64,000 nt of DNA from Ruania alba (GCF_900105765.1 NZ_FNTX01000002.1:2480001-2544000); one strand, 5' to 3'; positions 1 to 12,830 are shown, counted from the first letter of the stretch. Made by a program: numbers and translations. The notes: a model not told the origin generated them from the sequence alone.

Positions 1-92
1 GACGTCGGAGGGTGACTGTCACATCTTCAATAGTGGGCGAGATCGACGTGCCTGGCCGGTTGAAGGCTCAGCCGATACCGGATGGTGCGGAG

Positions 93-530
93 TCAGACGC
101 GTCGCCGGCAGGAGAATCGCTCAACACCTGGGTACTTCTCACCCAGGCTGACCACCTCGATACCGCACCGCCGATAGAACCCCACGCCGTCCGAATCGGT
201 CTCGGCGAGCAACCACGGACCGCCCACCAGGTGCGACAGGCGATCGATCAGGTCCCTACCCAAGCCTTGGCGTCGGCAGTCCTGGGCGACGGCGATCGCA
301 CGGATGGTCCATCCTTCCTCGCTGGGTCCACCTGCCACCACAGCGACCGGTGCGTCCCTTTCGAGAACCCAGACCGTGGAGGTGGCGAGCAGTCGCCGTG
401 CCGTCTCGTCGGAGGCAGGTCCGGAGCCACCGACGGCAGGACGAAGGAGGGCGAGTGTCACCGGCTCCGGGACCACGTCAGCGGCACGCAGGTGCACGGT
501 GCGTCTATCCCCGTACATCACCGGAAGCAC
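93..530 (-). CDS. GNAT-family N-acetyltransferase
   Basis: A 145-residue protein expected to transfer acetyl from acetyl-CoA to an amine that cannot be identified from sequence. The acetyl-CoA loop of GNAT motif A is visible as RRQGLG at residues 86-91. The usual C-terminal FYRRCGI segment lies at about 118-124. The length fits a single-domain GNAT. It is the last gene of a minus-strand run, 16 bases after the exporter gene, so the two are probably co-transcribed. A drug-modifying or housekeeping role is equally possible. Confidence 0.85.
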   Translation of the reverse strand: MLPVMYGDRRTVHLRAADVVPEPVTLALLRPAVGGSGPASDETARRLLATSTVWVLERDAPVAVVAGGPSEEGWTIRAIAVAQDCRRQGLGRDLIDRLSHLVGGPWLLAETDSDGVGFYRRCGIEVVSLGEKYPGVERFSCRRRV

Positions 531-546
531 CGTCCCTGCTCCATCG

Positions 547-1785
547 CTACGCCTCGTTGGCTGCCATGGTCCCCGGCCTCGATCGGTGCCAGCGCCACAG
601 CGCCATCGCCAGCAGCGCGTACGCCAAGCTCGTCAGCGCCAGGTGGAGCAGGGAATCAGCGACCACCGGGATGATGATTCCCGCGAGGATGGCGTTGCCG
701 AACAGCGTGCCGAACGCGCCCAGCGATGCCGCGGCACCGCGGTCGTCCGGCGCCTGGTCCAGGATCTCCAGGTTCAGCACCGGGAACATCGTGCCCACGG
801 CCGTCGCTGCGATCGGGGGAGCGATCATCGCCCATGGCAGCGACGGCTGCCACGCCACGATGAGCACGTTCACAACGACCGTCACGAGCGCGAACGTCAT
901 GGCGATGTCGATGAGCCGGCGCCGCGGCACCCGGTCCGCGGTACGCCCGGAGATAAACGCGCCCACCATGATCCCGCCGATCAACGGCACGAACAGGACC
1001 CAGAAGTCTCGCTCACCCAAGCCCAGCAGGTCTACCACGATGATCGGAGCTGCGGCGATATACGTGAACTGGGCGCCGAACGTGCAGGCGGTGAGCAGCG
1101 CAAGCCGGACCACCGCACCGCGTGTGGCTACCCGGACCACCGCGCGCACCACGGAGGGCGGATTGAGGGGGCGACGCTCCGCCGTCGGGAGTGTCTCGGG
1201 CAGCACCACGCCCACCAGCACGGCCATGACCACCCCGTACCCGGCGATGGACCAGAAGATGCTCTGCCACGGCCCGATGCTGAGCAGCCAACCACCCACG
1301 ACGGGAGCGATCGCAGGCGCCACCGAGAAGATCATCATCACGTTCGACATCAGCCGTTGTGCGGCCGATCCGGAGAACAGGTCACGGATCACCACACGAC
1401 TGACGATGGTGGCCGCACCGGCGAATCCGCCTTGCAGCAACCGGCCCGCCAGCAATACGGGAAGTGATGGTGCCAGGGCACACATGATGCTCGCCATGGT
1501 GAACCCGATCAGACCAGCGATCATCACCGGTTTGCGCCCCATCGCATCCGAGATCGGTCCGTGGAAGATGCTCATCACGGCGAAGGAGAGCAGGTACAGG
1601 CTCGTCACCTGCTGCATCGCAGCCGTGTCTGCCCGGAACTGGCCGCCCATCTGCTCGAACGCCGGGAAGATCGTGTCGATCGTGAACGGACCGATCATCG
1701 CCAGGCCGGCGAGCACGATGGTGAACAGGAGGCCGACTCGTTCGGGCGACGGGGGCCGGGAACTCTCGGGAGGGTTCCGGCTCAT
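547..1785 (-). CDS. MFS drug-resistance transporter, Bcr/CflA type
   Basis: A 412-residue inner-membrane proton antiporter of the major facilitator superfamily, probably exporting drugs or other small molecules. The family motif GPISDAMGRKP follows the second membrane segment near residue 80, and about 12 hydrophobic segments span the chain. The loop after segment 4 (GRLLQGG) and the proline/glycine-rich segment 5 are typical of Bcr/CflA exporters. The ATG at 1785 is preferred over a GTG one codon earlier because a GGAGG box sits 4 bases upstream. It lies between a small membrane protein gene (32-base gap) and an acetyltransferase. The substrate is unknown. Confidence 0.88.
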   Translation of the reverse strand: MSRNPPESSRPPSPERVGLLFTIVLAGLAMIGPFTIDTIFPAFEQMGGQFRADTAAMQQVTSLYLLSFAVMSIFHGPISDAMGRKPVMIAGLIGFTMASIMCALAPSLPVLLAGRLLQGGFAGAATIVSRVVIRDLFSGSAAQRLMSNVMMIFSVAPAIAPVVGGWLLSIGPWQSIFWSIAGYGVVMAVLVGVVLPETLPTAERRPLNPPSVVRAVVRVATRGAVVRLALLTACTFGAQFTYIAAAPIIVVDLLGLGERDFWVLFVPLIGGIMVGAFISGRTADRVPRRRLIDIAMTFALVTVVVNVLIVAWQPSLPWAMIAPPIAATAVGTMFPVLNLEILDQAPDDRGAAASLGAFGTLFGNAILAGIIIPVVADSLLHLALTSLAYALLAMALWRWHRSRPGTMAANEA

Positions 1786-1820
1786 CACCCCTCCATCACA
1801 TCACACCTGGCGGAAACCCT

Positions 1821-2254
1821 TTACAGCGGGATGCCGTGCGCACCGACCAACCACGCGGCCCCGCCCACCAAGACTGCTGCAGCCACGACGAACCAGACGA
1901 CGCCGACAGCGGGCTTGAGTGCGCGCACACGGGAACGGCCGATCCCACCGGTGACGAGAGCCACGACGAACATCGCCGCCGTCACGAGAGCGCTGATCGC
2001 GAAGGAGGGCGCATCGTCGGGCTGCGTCCAGCCGTACTCGACCGCTGGGTAGGTGGCACTGATCAGCGCCAGGAGGAGCAGGGGGACCACGCTGGCCAGC
2101 CACCCCAGCAGGTGGCCGATCGCGACAAGCGTGCCGGAGACCTGGGGCGTGCCACCACCACCGAAGGAGTACGAGGCCGAGCCGGTGTCGCGGTACCGGC
2201 CACCGAAGGGATCGGTCGGGCTCTCGTAGGCACCGCTCGGGTCCCCACCAGTGT

Positions 2255-2258
<4 letters not shown>
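1821..2258 (-). CDS. small membrane protein, unknown function
   Basis: A 145-residue protein with a Gly/Ser/Tyr-rich cytoplasmic N terminus (about 40 residues, PTDPFGGRYRDTGS-like) followed by three or four hydrophobic segments at about 45-75, 90-110 and 120-140. The start is set by an ATGA overlap with the upstream gene, which implies translational coupling. No enzyme motif is visible. The layout resembles small actinobacterial membrane proteins of unknown role. Co-transcription with the exporter downstream is likely from spacing only. Confidence 0.7.
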
Positions 2259-5608
<3,350 letters not shown>

Positions 5609-5677
5609 CGGGCTATTCCGCGGCCGGGTTTCCGGGAGTACGATCGCGCCGAGGGGTCACCCGAGAAAGGACTGCCG

Positions 5678-6028
5678 ATGAAGGCACGTCGTACCCTGGC
5701 TGTGGTCGTAGCGACCGCAGCGGCGCTCGCACTGGGCGCTTCTTCTGCCAGTGCACATTTCTGTTACGTCAACAACCTCACGCCGAACGCGGCCGCGAAC
5801 ATGGCGGACTCGTCCGCCTTCGTGACTTTCGGCGAACTCGCCTTCGAGTTCACGGGGTTGTGTCCGGCGGGGATCGAGATCCTCGCCGAAGCGGGCGGCG
5901 TCAGTGTGAGCACGCCCATCAACATGCGCGCCACCATGGCGCACGGGCAGAGCAACCACGGCATCGGTCACCTCGACTTCGAGGCGATCGACGCAGCCTT
6001 CCTGGATGCCGCTGCTGCTTGCATGTGA
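5678..6028 (+). CDS. small secreted protein, unknown function
   Basis: A 116-residue protein with a classical Sec signal peptide: KARR at the N terminus, a hydrophobic alanine-rich core, and a likely AxA cleavage site (ASA/HF) near residue 26. The mature part of about 90 residues contains three cysteines, so a disulfide is possible, and ends in an alanine-rich helix. A GAGAAAGG ribosome binding site precedes the ATG. It stands alone between ligA and a strong hairpin, so it is probably its own transcription unit. The family was not recognised. Confidence 0.75.
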   Translation: MKARRTLAVVVATAAALALGASSASAHFCYVNNLTPNAAANMADSSAFVTFGELAFEFTGLCPAGIEILAEAGGVSVSTPINMRATMAHGQSNHGIGHLDFEAIDAAFLDAAAACM

Positions 6029-6032
6029 TCGA

Positions 6033-6067
6033 ACACCACGTCCCGTCGGATCGACGGGACGTGGTGT
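6033..6067 (+). terminator. strong hairpin, probable terminator
   Basis: Two perfectly complementary 15-base arms (6033-6047 and 6053-6067) with a 5-base loop follow the stop of the small secreted protein by 4 bases. There is no T run after the stem, as is common for actinobacterial terminators. Confidence 0.65.
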
Positions 6068-6117
6068 CCACTCGGCAGCGGTGCGGAACGGTTCGGTGCG
6101 GGGTTCATACTGGAGCG

Positions 6118-6528
6118 ATGATCAGCGACGCTCTTGCACAGTCCCTGCGCGAGGCTGGTCTGCGTTGGCAGCCCGCGCCCGGCGATCAGTTCCGCATCGA
6201 GGCCCAGGCCTTGACGGAGGAGGTCTTCATCCTCTCCCACATGGTGATCGAGCCGCGGACGTACGACACCGGTACGGTGCTGAACTTCAACGGCACCACC
6301 GAGTGGGCCTTGGACAACCTGGACCAGGACGACGCCCTCTGGCTGCCGCGTGAGGATCAGCTCCGTGACCTGCTCGGCAGCACGTTTCAGCGGATGGAGC
6401 GGACCGAGTCCGGGTATCTGGTGCGCACTGCCGGTCCGGACGGGCAGACGCACGACTTCACCGCCGCCGGCGTCGAGGACGCCTACGCCCGTGCCCTCTT
6501 GCACCTGGTGTACCAAGCCACCGACTGA
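6118..6528 (+). CDS. conserved actinobacterial hypothetical protein
   Basis: A 136-residue soluble protein. It resembles a widespread actinobacterial family sometimes labelled a pilus assembly CpaE-like protein, recognised by an N-terminal LAxxLREAGLRWxPAPGD segment and a central FNGTTEWALD...LWLPREDQLRDLLG region. Nothing in it looks like the CpaE ATPase, so that label is not supported. The ATG at 6118 lies 6 bases after a CATACT box, consistent with leaderless transcription. Function unknown. Confidence 0.75.
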   Translation: MISDALAQSLREAGLRWQPAPGDQFRIEAQALTEEVFILSHMVIEPRTYDTGTVLNFNGTTEWALDNLDQDDALWLPREDQLRDLLGSTFQRMERTESGYLVRTAGPDGQTHDFTAAGVEDAYARALLHLVYQATD

Positions 6529-6567
6529 GCAGATGCGCGCCCCCGCGAGGAAGCGCAGACTCGAGGA

Positions 6568-7554
6568 ATGCACCTCCAGCACGCACGAGATCGGAAAGCA
6601 CACCTGCTCGGGATCGCTGCCGAGGCGCTCGCTGCGACCGAACCGCGGATCGCCGGTGCCCGGCCTGGCGGGCTCGCGCTCGGACTGACCGTGCGCGGGG
6701 AGACCGCGGAGGGTCCGGACTACGCCATCGCCGTGCGGTACCTGGACGAGGAACCGTGCCGCCGTGCCCTGGACTCACTCCGTGCGGAAGCCGCCGCCGA
6801 CCTGGACATCCGGCACACCGGATGGATCCATGCGCTGAGCACACCAGCACCCACACCACCCGACCTGCAGCGCCGTATCCGCCCGCTGCGCCCCGGGCTC
6901 TCCATCGCGCACGAGGACGTCAGTGCCGGCACGCTCGGTGCATTCGTGACCGATGTGGACGGATCGCTGTTCGCCCTCTCGAACTGGCACGTGCTGGCTG
7001 GCTCACCCCGCGCCGAGTCGGGTGATGCGGTGCTGCAGCCAGGCCCCGCGGATGGCGGTGAGCAGGCTGACCGCGTCGGCACGCTGGACATGACTGTGCC
7101 GCTCGCGCCGGGTCAGGTCGCCACCGTGGATGCCGCTCTCGCCCGGCTCGACGAGACCACCGTGGACTCCACCTACCCGGTGGGTCCGGTGGAATCGGCC
7201 ACCTCCGCCGTCGGTGGTGAGCGGGTCGGCAAGATCGGGCGGACCACGGCGGTCACGGCAGGCCGGGTCAGCGCGATCGAACTCGACGAGGTGGTCGTCG
7301 ACTACGGACCGGAGATGGGACGGCTTCGGTTCGACGACCAGATCGAGATCGAGGGAACCGATGGTGCGTTCTCCGCCGGTGGCGACTCCGGTTCACTGAT
7401 CTACACCGAGGACGGCGTTGCCCTCGGGCTGCTGTTCGCCGGGTCGGAGACCGGGGGACCGGGCGGTACCGGCCTGACCTATGTCAACCCGATCGAACTG
7501 GTGCTGGACGCCCTCGGTGTGCAGCTCGCGAACGGCTGCGCCACGACGCCATGA
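6568..7554 (+). CDS. trypsin-like serine protease without signal peptide
   Basis: A 328-residue predicted serine endopeptidase of the chymotrypsin fold. The triad can be read directly: His141 in LSNWHVLA, Asp188 in TVDAALARLD, Ser274 in GGDSGSL. The first 110 residues form a separate alpha/beta-looking region. There is no signal peptide or membrane segment, so the enzyme appears to be cytoplasmic, unusual for this fold in bacteria. Its stop overlaps the start of a 75-residue gene by 4 bases, suggesting a coupled partner. Substrate unknown. Confidence 0.8.
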   Translation: MHLQHARDRKAHLLGIAAEALAATEPRIAGARPGGLALGLTVRGETAEGPDYAIAVRYLDEEPCRRALDSLRAEAAADLDIRHTGWIHALSTPAPTPPDLQRRIRPLRPGLSIAHEDVSAGTLGAFVTDVDGSLFALSNWHVLAGSPRAESGDAVLQPGPADGGEQADRVGTLDMTVPLAPGQVATVDAALARLDETTVDSTYPVGPVESATSAVGGERVGKIGRTTAVTAGRVSAIELDEVVVDYGPEMGRLRFDDQIEIEGTDGAFSAGGDSGSLIYTEDGVALGLLFAGSETGGPGGTGLTYVNPIELVLDALGVQLANGCATTP

Positions 7555-7778
7555 GGACCACGCGCAAGGAAGCGAGCGTCGCGAAGGCCCAGGTAGCCGT
7601 GCGGCTCGCCGGCCATGACACGAGTATCGGACTGCACATCGACGACGGCGGAGGGTACGCCGTCCGAGTGAACGTCGCCTCCGAGCAGATCGCCCAGGCC
7701 GTGCGCACCCTTATCGGGGACGAGGTGGATGGCGTACCGGTACGCGTGCGCGTGGTCGGACAGGTCGGAATGCGCTGA
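7551..7778 (+). CDS. 75-residue protein coupled to the protease
   Basis: A 75-residue soluble protein of beta-rich character (VAVRL, YAVRVNV, VPVRVRVVG) beginning inside the protease stop codon (ATGA overlap). The pattern YAVRVNV followed by VDGVPVRVRVVG loosely echoes the N-terminal region of the protease itself (YAIAVRYLD and following), so it may be a regulatory or inhibitory module of the same fold. That is inference; no family was recognised with certainty. Confidence 0.65.
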   Translation: MRTTRKEASVAKAQVAVRLAGHDTSIGLHIDDGGGYAVRVNVASEQIAQAVRTLIGDEVDGVPVRVRVVGQVGMR

Positions 7779-7801
7779 CGGCCGGGCGCAGTGGTGTCTG
7801 C

Positions 7802-9379
7802 TCAGCGGGTGAGCATGCCGGATGCCGAGGCCGCGTCGGCGCCCACAGCCCGTACCTGCTCGGCCAGGGCGTGGAGCACCTGGTCGACGTCGGTCTCCAG
7901 GCGGCTCATCCGGTCGAAGAAGGTCGACCCCTCCGCGTCGGCCGTGCAGACGTCGGTGTTGTTCGGTGCTCCGAGCGCCACCCGCAGGACGGTGCGACCT
8001 TCCCCCTCGGCACCGAGAACCACCGGCTGCCCGATCTCGGCCCGTAGCCCACCGCCGGTGCCGAGTCGCAGCCGCTCCCGTGCGGTGCGCAGCGCCGTGT
8101 CGTCCAGCATGGCGCCACCGACTCTGCAGGTGAACGGAAACACGGTGGTGTTGGACTCCAGGAGTCGCACGGCGCCCGCCGGATCCACCGGGGGGTCCAC
8201 CGGGTCGGCATCGAACTCCGGGATCCTCGCCAAGATCGTCGGGACGAGTGCCTGAAAAGTCTGCAGCACCTCGAACCGCAGCGGGGCGGGGACCGAGTAG
8301 TACTCCCGGATCTCGGTCAGCGCACTCCACCAGCGAAGCAGCAGGCCCACGTTCGCGATGTCCGGCGCCGCGGCGCGGGCACGCGTCCAGGTGCGGGGCA
8401 GCATCGAACGCCCGAGATAGTCGCCGTACTCGTCAGGCAGGGCCGGGCGATCCCGGTCCGCCCAGAGTGTGTGTGGCACGAGCACCGCACCGGCGAACGG
8501 GGGGCCACCGAAGAACTTCGACCCCGTCACGATCGTCATCCAGCCGCGGGCGAGGGACTCCTCAAGCCCACGTCGACTGAACCTACCCTGCGCGCCGTCG
8601 ATGACAGCGAGAACCCGCCCCGGGTGCGCGCCGGTGAGTCGTGCGACCGTCTCGATCGAGGGTGCATGCAGGCCGGTCTTGGAATGCGCGATGAGGTGCA
8701 GGAGGACGTCCTCACCCCCAGCCACCCGTCCCTCGGCGATCGCGGTGACCTCGGCGTCGATATCGGAGACCGGGCGGGGATCGCCGGCACAGTCCCGTAC
8801 GTCCACTCGCACCACGTCGACCCGGCTGCTGAGCTGCTCGTTCACCGGTCCGAACTGCTGAACGGGAACGCCGAACGGCGTCGCATGATCGAAGTGCAGG
8901 CCGCCCGCCGCGTGGATCGAACCCGAACCGGCCTCGGCCGCACCGACGACGATGTTCGTGACCCGACGTCCGCCGGCCAGACCGACCAGGAGCGGGATGA
9001 ACTCGGCGTCGCTCCCTGACGGCGTGACCACGACATCCGTGGTGGCCACGCGATAGGGGGCGAGGTTCCCGATCAGCTGGGTGCGGACTCGTTCGAAGAG
9101 GTCGTCGATCGCATGTGCGGTGGACGCCCGTGGCACCGAGCGGAGCCATCCGTGCAAGCGCTCGGCCGAGGCGAATGCCGCCCTGGAAAGTGTCGAGGAG
9201 GTGCACGAACCGAATCGCAGCAGGTCCGGCTCTGGGCGGTACCGGTTGAAGTATCGGTTGGCGCCCGAAGCCAGCACGAGATGCCGGTCATCGCCTTGTG
9301 ATGCCAGCAGGTGCTCGGTGTCGAGGACCGTGAGGTCTCGCAGCACAGCCTCGTTGACTGCTGTGACATCGTGAACCAT
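7802..9379 (-). CDS. PLP-dependent aminotransferase-like protein
   Basis: A 525-residue predicted fold-type I pyridoxal-phosphate enzyme. Asp261 in VIDGAQ fits the residue that pairs with the PLP ring nitrogen, and Lys288 in TGSKFFGGPP is the likely Schiff-base lysine. The surroundings resemble aminotransferase class V/kynureninase-like enzymes but match no named member. The ATG at 9379 was chosen because the longer frame upstream runs into the divergent phosphoesterase gene. It stands alone on its strand, so context does not reveal its substrate. Confidence 0.7.
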   Translation of the reverse strand: MVHDVTAVNEAVLRDLTVLDTEHLLASQGDDRHLVLASGANRYFNRYRPEPDLLRFGSCTSSTLSRAAFASAERLHGWLRSVPRASTAHAIDDLFERVRTQLIGNLAPYRVATTDVVVTPSGSDAEFIPLLVGLAGGRRVTNIVVGAAEAGSGSIHAAGGLHFDHATPFGVPVQQFGPVNEQLSSRVDVVRVDVRDCAGDPRPVSDIDAEVTAIAEGRVAGGEDVLLHLIAHSKTGLHAPSIETVARLTGAHPGRVLAVIDGAQGRFSRRGLEESLARGWMTIVTGSKFFGGPPFAGAVLVPHTLWADRDRPALPDEYGDYLGRSMLPRTWTRARAAAPDIANVGLLLRWWSALTEIREYYSVPAPLRFEVLQTFQALVPTILARIPEFDADPVDPPVDPAGAVRLLESNTTVFPFTCRVGGAMLDDTALRTARERLRLGTGGGLRAEIGQPVVLGAEGEGRTVLRVALGAPNNTDVCTADAEGSTFFDRMSRLETDVDQVLHALAEQVRAVGADAASASGMLTR

Positions 9380-9466
9380 GATCGCGAGGGTACCCGAGGA
9401 CGGATCACCACCGCGGGACGCCACCATCGGCGCCAACGACCACAGTCGGACGTCTAGGCTGATCAG

Positions 9467-10234
9467 GTGCCCATCCCTCCACGGCGTGTCGCGCTGATCT
9501 CCGACATCCACGGCAATGTCACCGCGCTGGAGGCGGTCCTGGCCGACATCGACGCCCGGGGGATCACGACCGTACTCAATCTGGGCGATGTTGCGGGCAA
9601 GGGCCCGCGTGGATCCGAAGCGGTGCGGATCAGCAGGCAACGGTGCATGACGACGGTGCGCGGCAACTGGGACGACTTCCTCCCCGTCAGTGGTGGCCCG
9701 GACGTTCCTGCAGAGATCCGGTGGTGGCATGACGAGCTCGCCGAGGCGGACCGGAGGTGGCTGCGCACCCTGCCGCTGGTCCATGATCTGCAGCTGAGCG
9801 GCCGCAGGATCCGGCTCTTCCACGCATCGGCCTCCAGCGTCTACACGCGGGTCCACTTCCATCACACCAGCGAGCAGTTCGACGCGATGTTCGCCACCAC
9901 CGAACTCACCGGACCAGGACCGGCACCGGACGTCGTCGCGTACGGGGACGTGCACGACGCCTACCTGGAGGTCGATGACGGCAGGACGCTGCTGAACGTC
10001 GGCAGCGTCGGAAACCCGCTCGATGAGCCCACGGCGTGCTACGTGATCATCGAAGGCACGCCCGACGGCGGTCCGAGCGATCCGTTCGGGATCCAGTTCG
10101 TCCGAGTCCCGTACGACATCGAGGCCGAGATCGCGGTCGCGGCCGACCTCGGCATGCCGCAGCTCACGGCGTACGCGATCGAGCTCCGCACGGCGATCTA
10201 TCGCGGAGCGCACGAGCGGCTCGGATTGGGCTGA
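9467..10234 (+). CDS. metallophosphoesterase
   Basis: A 255-residue calcineurin-like phosphoesterase of the YfcE/MJ0936 type. Metal-binding motifs appear in order: DIHGN (residues 13-17), GDVAGKGP (about 44), GNWDD (about 66), LFHAS (about 117) and YGDVHDAY (about 155). Expected activity is hydrolysis of phosphomonoesters or phosphodiesters with two metal ions; the natural substrate is unknown. It starts at a GTG 6 bases after a TAGGCT box, so it is probably leaderless. It converges with the peptide transporter operon, directly abutting its last gene. Confidence 0.85.
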   Translation: MPIPPRRVALISDIHGNVTALEAVLADIDARGITTVLNLGDVAGKGPRGSEAVRISRQRCMTTVRGNWDDFLPVSGGPDVPAEIRWWHDELAEADRRWLRTLPLVHDLQLSGRRIRLFHASASSVYTRVHFHHTSEQFDAMFATTELTGPGPAPDVVAYGDVHDAYLEVDDGRTLLNVGSVGNPLDEPTACYVIIEGTPDGGPSDPFGIQFVRVPYDIEAEIAVAADLGMPQLTAYAIELRTAIYRGAHERLGLG

Positions 10235-11077
10235 TCACACCCGCTCGAGTGCCTCCGGAATCTCCTGCGTCCATTCCTCGGGTGCCTCCGCCGCCGGGGC
10301 GGCGGGAAGCACCCCTTGGCCGTCCGGATGGGGGATCGCCGCGAGCAGCGCGCGGGTGTACGGATGCACCGGGTCGGACCACACGGTGGCCGTGGGGCCG
10401 GACTCGACGATCCTGCCGCGGTACATCACGGCCACGCGATCCGCCATGATCCGTACGACGGACAGGTCGTGCGAGATGAACAACATTCCGGCGTTCGCTT
10501 CCAGGCAGAGCCTGCGCATCATGGCAGCCACGGACGCCTGGCTGGAGGCATCGAGGGCGGAGATCGGCTCGTCCGCGACCAGCAGGTCCGGTCGTGCGGC
10601 CAACGCTCGTGCGATCGCGATGCGCTGCCGTTGGCCGCCGGAGAGCTGGTGCGGGAAGCGCGAGACCATTGCCGGGTCGAGCCCGACTGCCTCGACCCAT
10701 GCAGGCGGGGGATCGGAGGTGAGCCCACGTGAGCGGGCGGCCGTTGCGCCGTCGGCGATCTGCTCACCGACCCGCTTGCGCGGGTTCAAGGAGGAGTTCG
10801 GGTCCTGGAACACCATCTGAATGGCGGTGAGCTCAGCGGAACGGCGGCGCAACCGCAGCGGCGGGACAGCGTGTCCACGGAAGGTGACCTCGCCGTCGTG
10901 CGGGCGTTCCATCCCCACCACTGCCCGAGCGGTGGAGGACTTTCCGCACCCGCTCTCACCGACGAGCGCCAGCACCTCACCGGACCTGATGGACAGGGAG
11001 ACACCGTCCACCGCTCGCACGGTGGTGTGCCCGCGGTACTCGACCACGAGATCACGTACACAGAGCACGTCGGTCAC
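10235..11077 (-). CDS. oligopeptide ABC transporter ATPase (DppF/OppF-like)
   Basis: A 280-residue cytoplasmic ATPase that powers peptide import. Walker A (GESGCGKSS, about 39-47), Q-loop (FQDPNSSLNP), signature LSGGQRQR and Walker B (LLVADEP) are all present. The C-terminal HPYTRALLAAIP segment is characteristic of the Opp/Dpp group. It is the last of five genes and overlaps the sister ATPase by 4 bases. Confidence 0.92.
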   Translation of the reverse strand: MTDVLCVRDLVVEYRGHTTVRAVDGVSLSIRSGEVLALVGESGCGKSSTARAVVGMERPHDGEVTFRGHAVPPLRLRRRSAELTAIQMVFQDPNSSLNPRKRVGEQIADGATAARSRGLTSDPPPAWVEAVGLDPAMVSRFPHQLSGGQRQRIAIARALAARPDLLVADEPISALDASSQASVAAMMRRLCLEANAGMLFISHDLSVVRIMADRVAVMYRGRIVESGPTATVWSDPVHPYTRALLAAIPHPDGQGVLPAAPAAEAPEEWTQEIPEALERV

Positions 11078-11895
11078 GCCTGGCCCCCTGAACTGTTCTC
11101 ATCGATCAGACTCTCGTGTGCTTCGGGCATCGAGGTGAGGAGTTCACGCGTGTAGGGGTGCTCCGGTGCCGTGAACACCCGGTGCGTGGGGCCGGACTCG
11201 ACGATGGAACCGTGCCGCATGACCGCGACGTCATCGGCGACCGCACTCATCACGCCCAGGTCGTGCGTGATCAGCAGCACGGCCAGATCACGCTCGGCCG
11301 CCAGGTCGCGCAGCAGGTGCAGGATCCCCGCCTGGACCGTCACGTCCAATGCGGTGGTGGGTTCGTCAGCGAGGAGCACCTGGGGATCGCAGGCCAGGGC
11401 CATGGCGATCGCGATGCGCTGGCGCTGCCCGCCGGAGAACTGGTGCGGGTAGCGGTGCAGCGCACCGTCAGGGTCGGGCACCTGCACGCGAGTGAGGAGC
11501 TCCACGGCACGGGCACGGGAGGCACGCTTGGTCAGGCGCAGATGGGTGCGGACATGATCGGTGAGCTGACTGCCCACCGTCAGTTGCGGGTGCAGGCTGG
11601 CCGACGGGTCCTGGAAGACCATCGCGACCTTGGCCCCGCGCACCCTGTTCAGGTCTCGTTCGCTCATCCCCACCAGCTCGGTGCCGGCCAGCCGGACGGA
11701 GCCGGACACGTGTGCAGTCTCCGGGAGCAGGCCAAGGACGGCGAGCCCGCTGACCGTCTTTCCTGACCCGGACTCACCGGCGAGACCCTGAATCCGGCCA
11801 GGACTCAGGGTGAGGGAGATGCCCGAGACGACCTCGGTGGTGTGGCCGGGCCGCCCGAAGGCGATCCGCAGGTCGCGGATGTGCACGGTGCTCAT
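11074..11895 (-). CDS. oligopeptide ABC transporter ATPase (DppD/OppD-like)
   Basis: A 273-residue ATPase forming the heterodimeric motor with the gene after it. Walker A GESGSGKT (about 39-46), Q-loop [10 protein letters not shown], signature LSGGQ-type FSGGQRQR, Walker [13 protein letters not shown] and the Opp-type tail EHPYTRELL are visible. It overlaps both neighbours by 4 bases, indicating one tightly coupled operon. Confidence 0.92.
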   Translation of the reverse strand: MSTVHIRDLRIAFGRPGHTTEVVSGISLTLSPGRIQGLAGESGSGKTVSGLAVLGLLPETAHVSGSVRLAGTELVGMSERDLNRVRGAKVAMVFQDPSASLHPQLTVGSQLTDHVRTHLRLTKRASRARAVELLTRVQVPDPDGALHRYPHQFSGGQRQRIAIAMALACDPQVLLADEPTTALDVTVQAGILHLLRDLAAERDLAVLLITHDLGVMSAVADDVAVMRHGSIVESGPTHRVFTAPEHPYTRELLTSMPEAHESLIDENSSGGQA

Positions 11896-12830
11896 CGGGT
11901 GCCTCCGTCCTGCTCGGCCAGGTCATCAGCGTCGTCGTGCGTGGATGGCGGCGATCCGGCGCTGAGTCGTTCAGCGGACGCGAGCGGGTCGAAGATGTCG
12001 CGCAGCGAGTCTCCGATGAAGTTGAACGCCATCACCACCGACAGGATCGCCAGACCGGGGAAGATCCCGAGCCACCACGCGTCGATGTGTTGCATGGCGC
12101 TGGAGATCATCGCACCCCACTCGGCCATCGGCGGTTGCGCGCCGAGTCCGAGGAACGACAGGCCGGTCAGCAGCAGGATCGCTGTGCCGATGTCGAGCGA
12201 AGCGAGCACTAGGACAGGGCCGGCCAGGTTGGGCAGGATGTCCGAACTGAGCGTGCGCCAGGGGGAGTAGCCGAGCAGGCGTCCCGCCACCACATAGTTC
12301 TGCGTGCGCAGGCTGAGCACCAACGAACGCACCACGCGGGCGTACTGCGGCCACGAGACGATGATGCCGGCGAGCACGGCGTTGAAGAGCGAGGCACCGA
12401 GGGAGGCGGCGATCACCATGGCCAAGATCACGGTGGGGAAGGCCATGACGAGGTCGGTCAGGCGCATCAGCGCCTCGTCCACCCAGCGCCCCACGTATCC
12501 GGCGACCGCTCCGATCACGGTGCCGATCACCATCGCGCTGACCACCAGCAGCAGTGCCAGCGGCATCGTGACCCGCGCACCGGTGAGCAACCGGGAGAAG
12601 GTGTCCCGGCCGAGCTGGTCGGTGCCCAGCAGCGTTCCTTCGGTGCCCGGTGGCACCAGGCGCGGGAGGTCCTGAGCGAGCGGATCGTACGGTGCGATCC
12701 AGGGTGCGAGGAGGGCAGCGACCACCCACCCGATGGCGATCACCGCACCGACCACGGCGAGCGGAGTGCGCCACGCGGCAGGGATGCGGCGCAGCAGTGG
12801 CCTCCGGCGGCGGCTCGTACTCATGCTCAT
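11892..12830 (-). CDS. oligopeptide ABC transporter permease (DppC/OppC-like)
   Basis: A 312-residue inner-membrane permease with about six membrane segments. The N-terminal region ends in the LLGTDQLGRDTFSRLL motif typical of DppC/OppC. The ATPase-contacting loop is the VAGRLLGYSPWRTLSSDILPNL segment, split here for length as AGRLLGYSPWR and SDILPNL. The MSMSTSRRRR start at 12830 creates an ATGA overlap with the preceding permease; the longer frame upstream is ignored. Confidence 0.9.
   Translation of the reverse strand: MSMSTSRRRRPLLRRIPAAWRTPLAVVGAVIAIGWVVAALLAPWIAPYDPLAQDLPRLVPPGTEGTLLGTDQLGRDTFSRLLTGARVTMPLALLLVVSAMVIGTVIGAVAGYVGRWVDEALMRLTDLVMAFPTVILAMVIAASLGASLFNAVLAGIIVSWPQYARVVRSLVLSLRTQNYVVAGRLLGYSPWRTLSSDILPNLAGPVLVLASLDIGTAILLLTGLSFLGLGAQPPMAEWGAMISSAMQHIDAWWLGIFPGLAILSVVMAFNFIGDSLRDIFDPLASAERLSAGSPPSTHDDADDLAEQDGGTR

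Noticed and set aside
6118-6528. CpaE pilus assembly ATPase
   Set aside because: At 136 residues with no Walker motif it cannot be CpaE despite that label being used for similar proteins.
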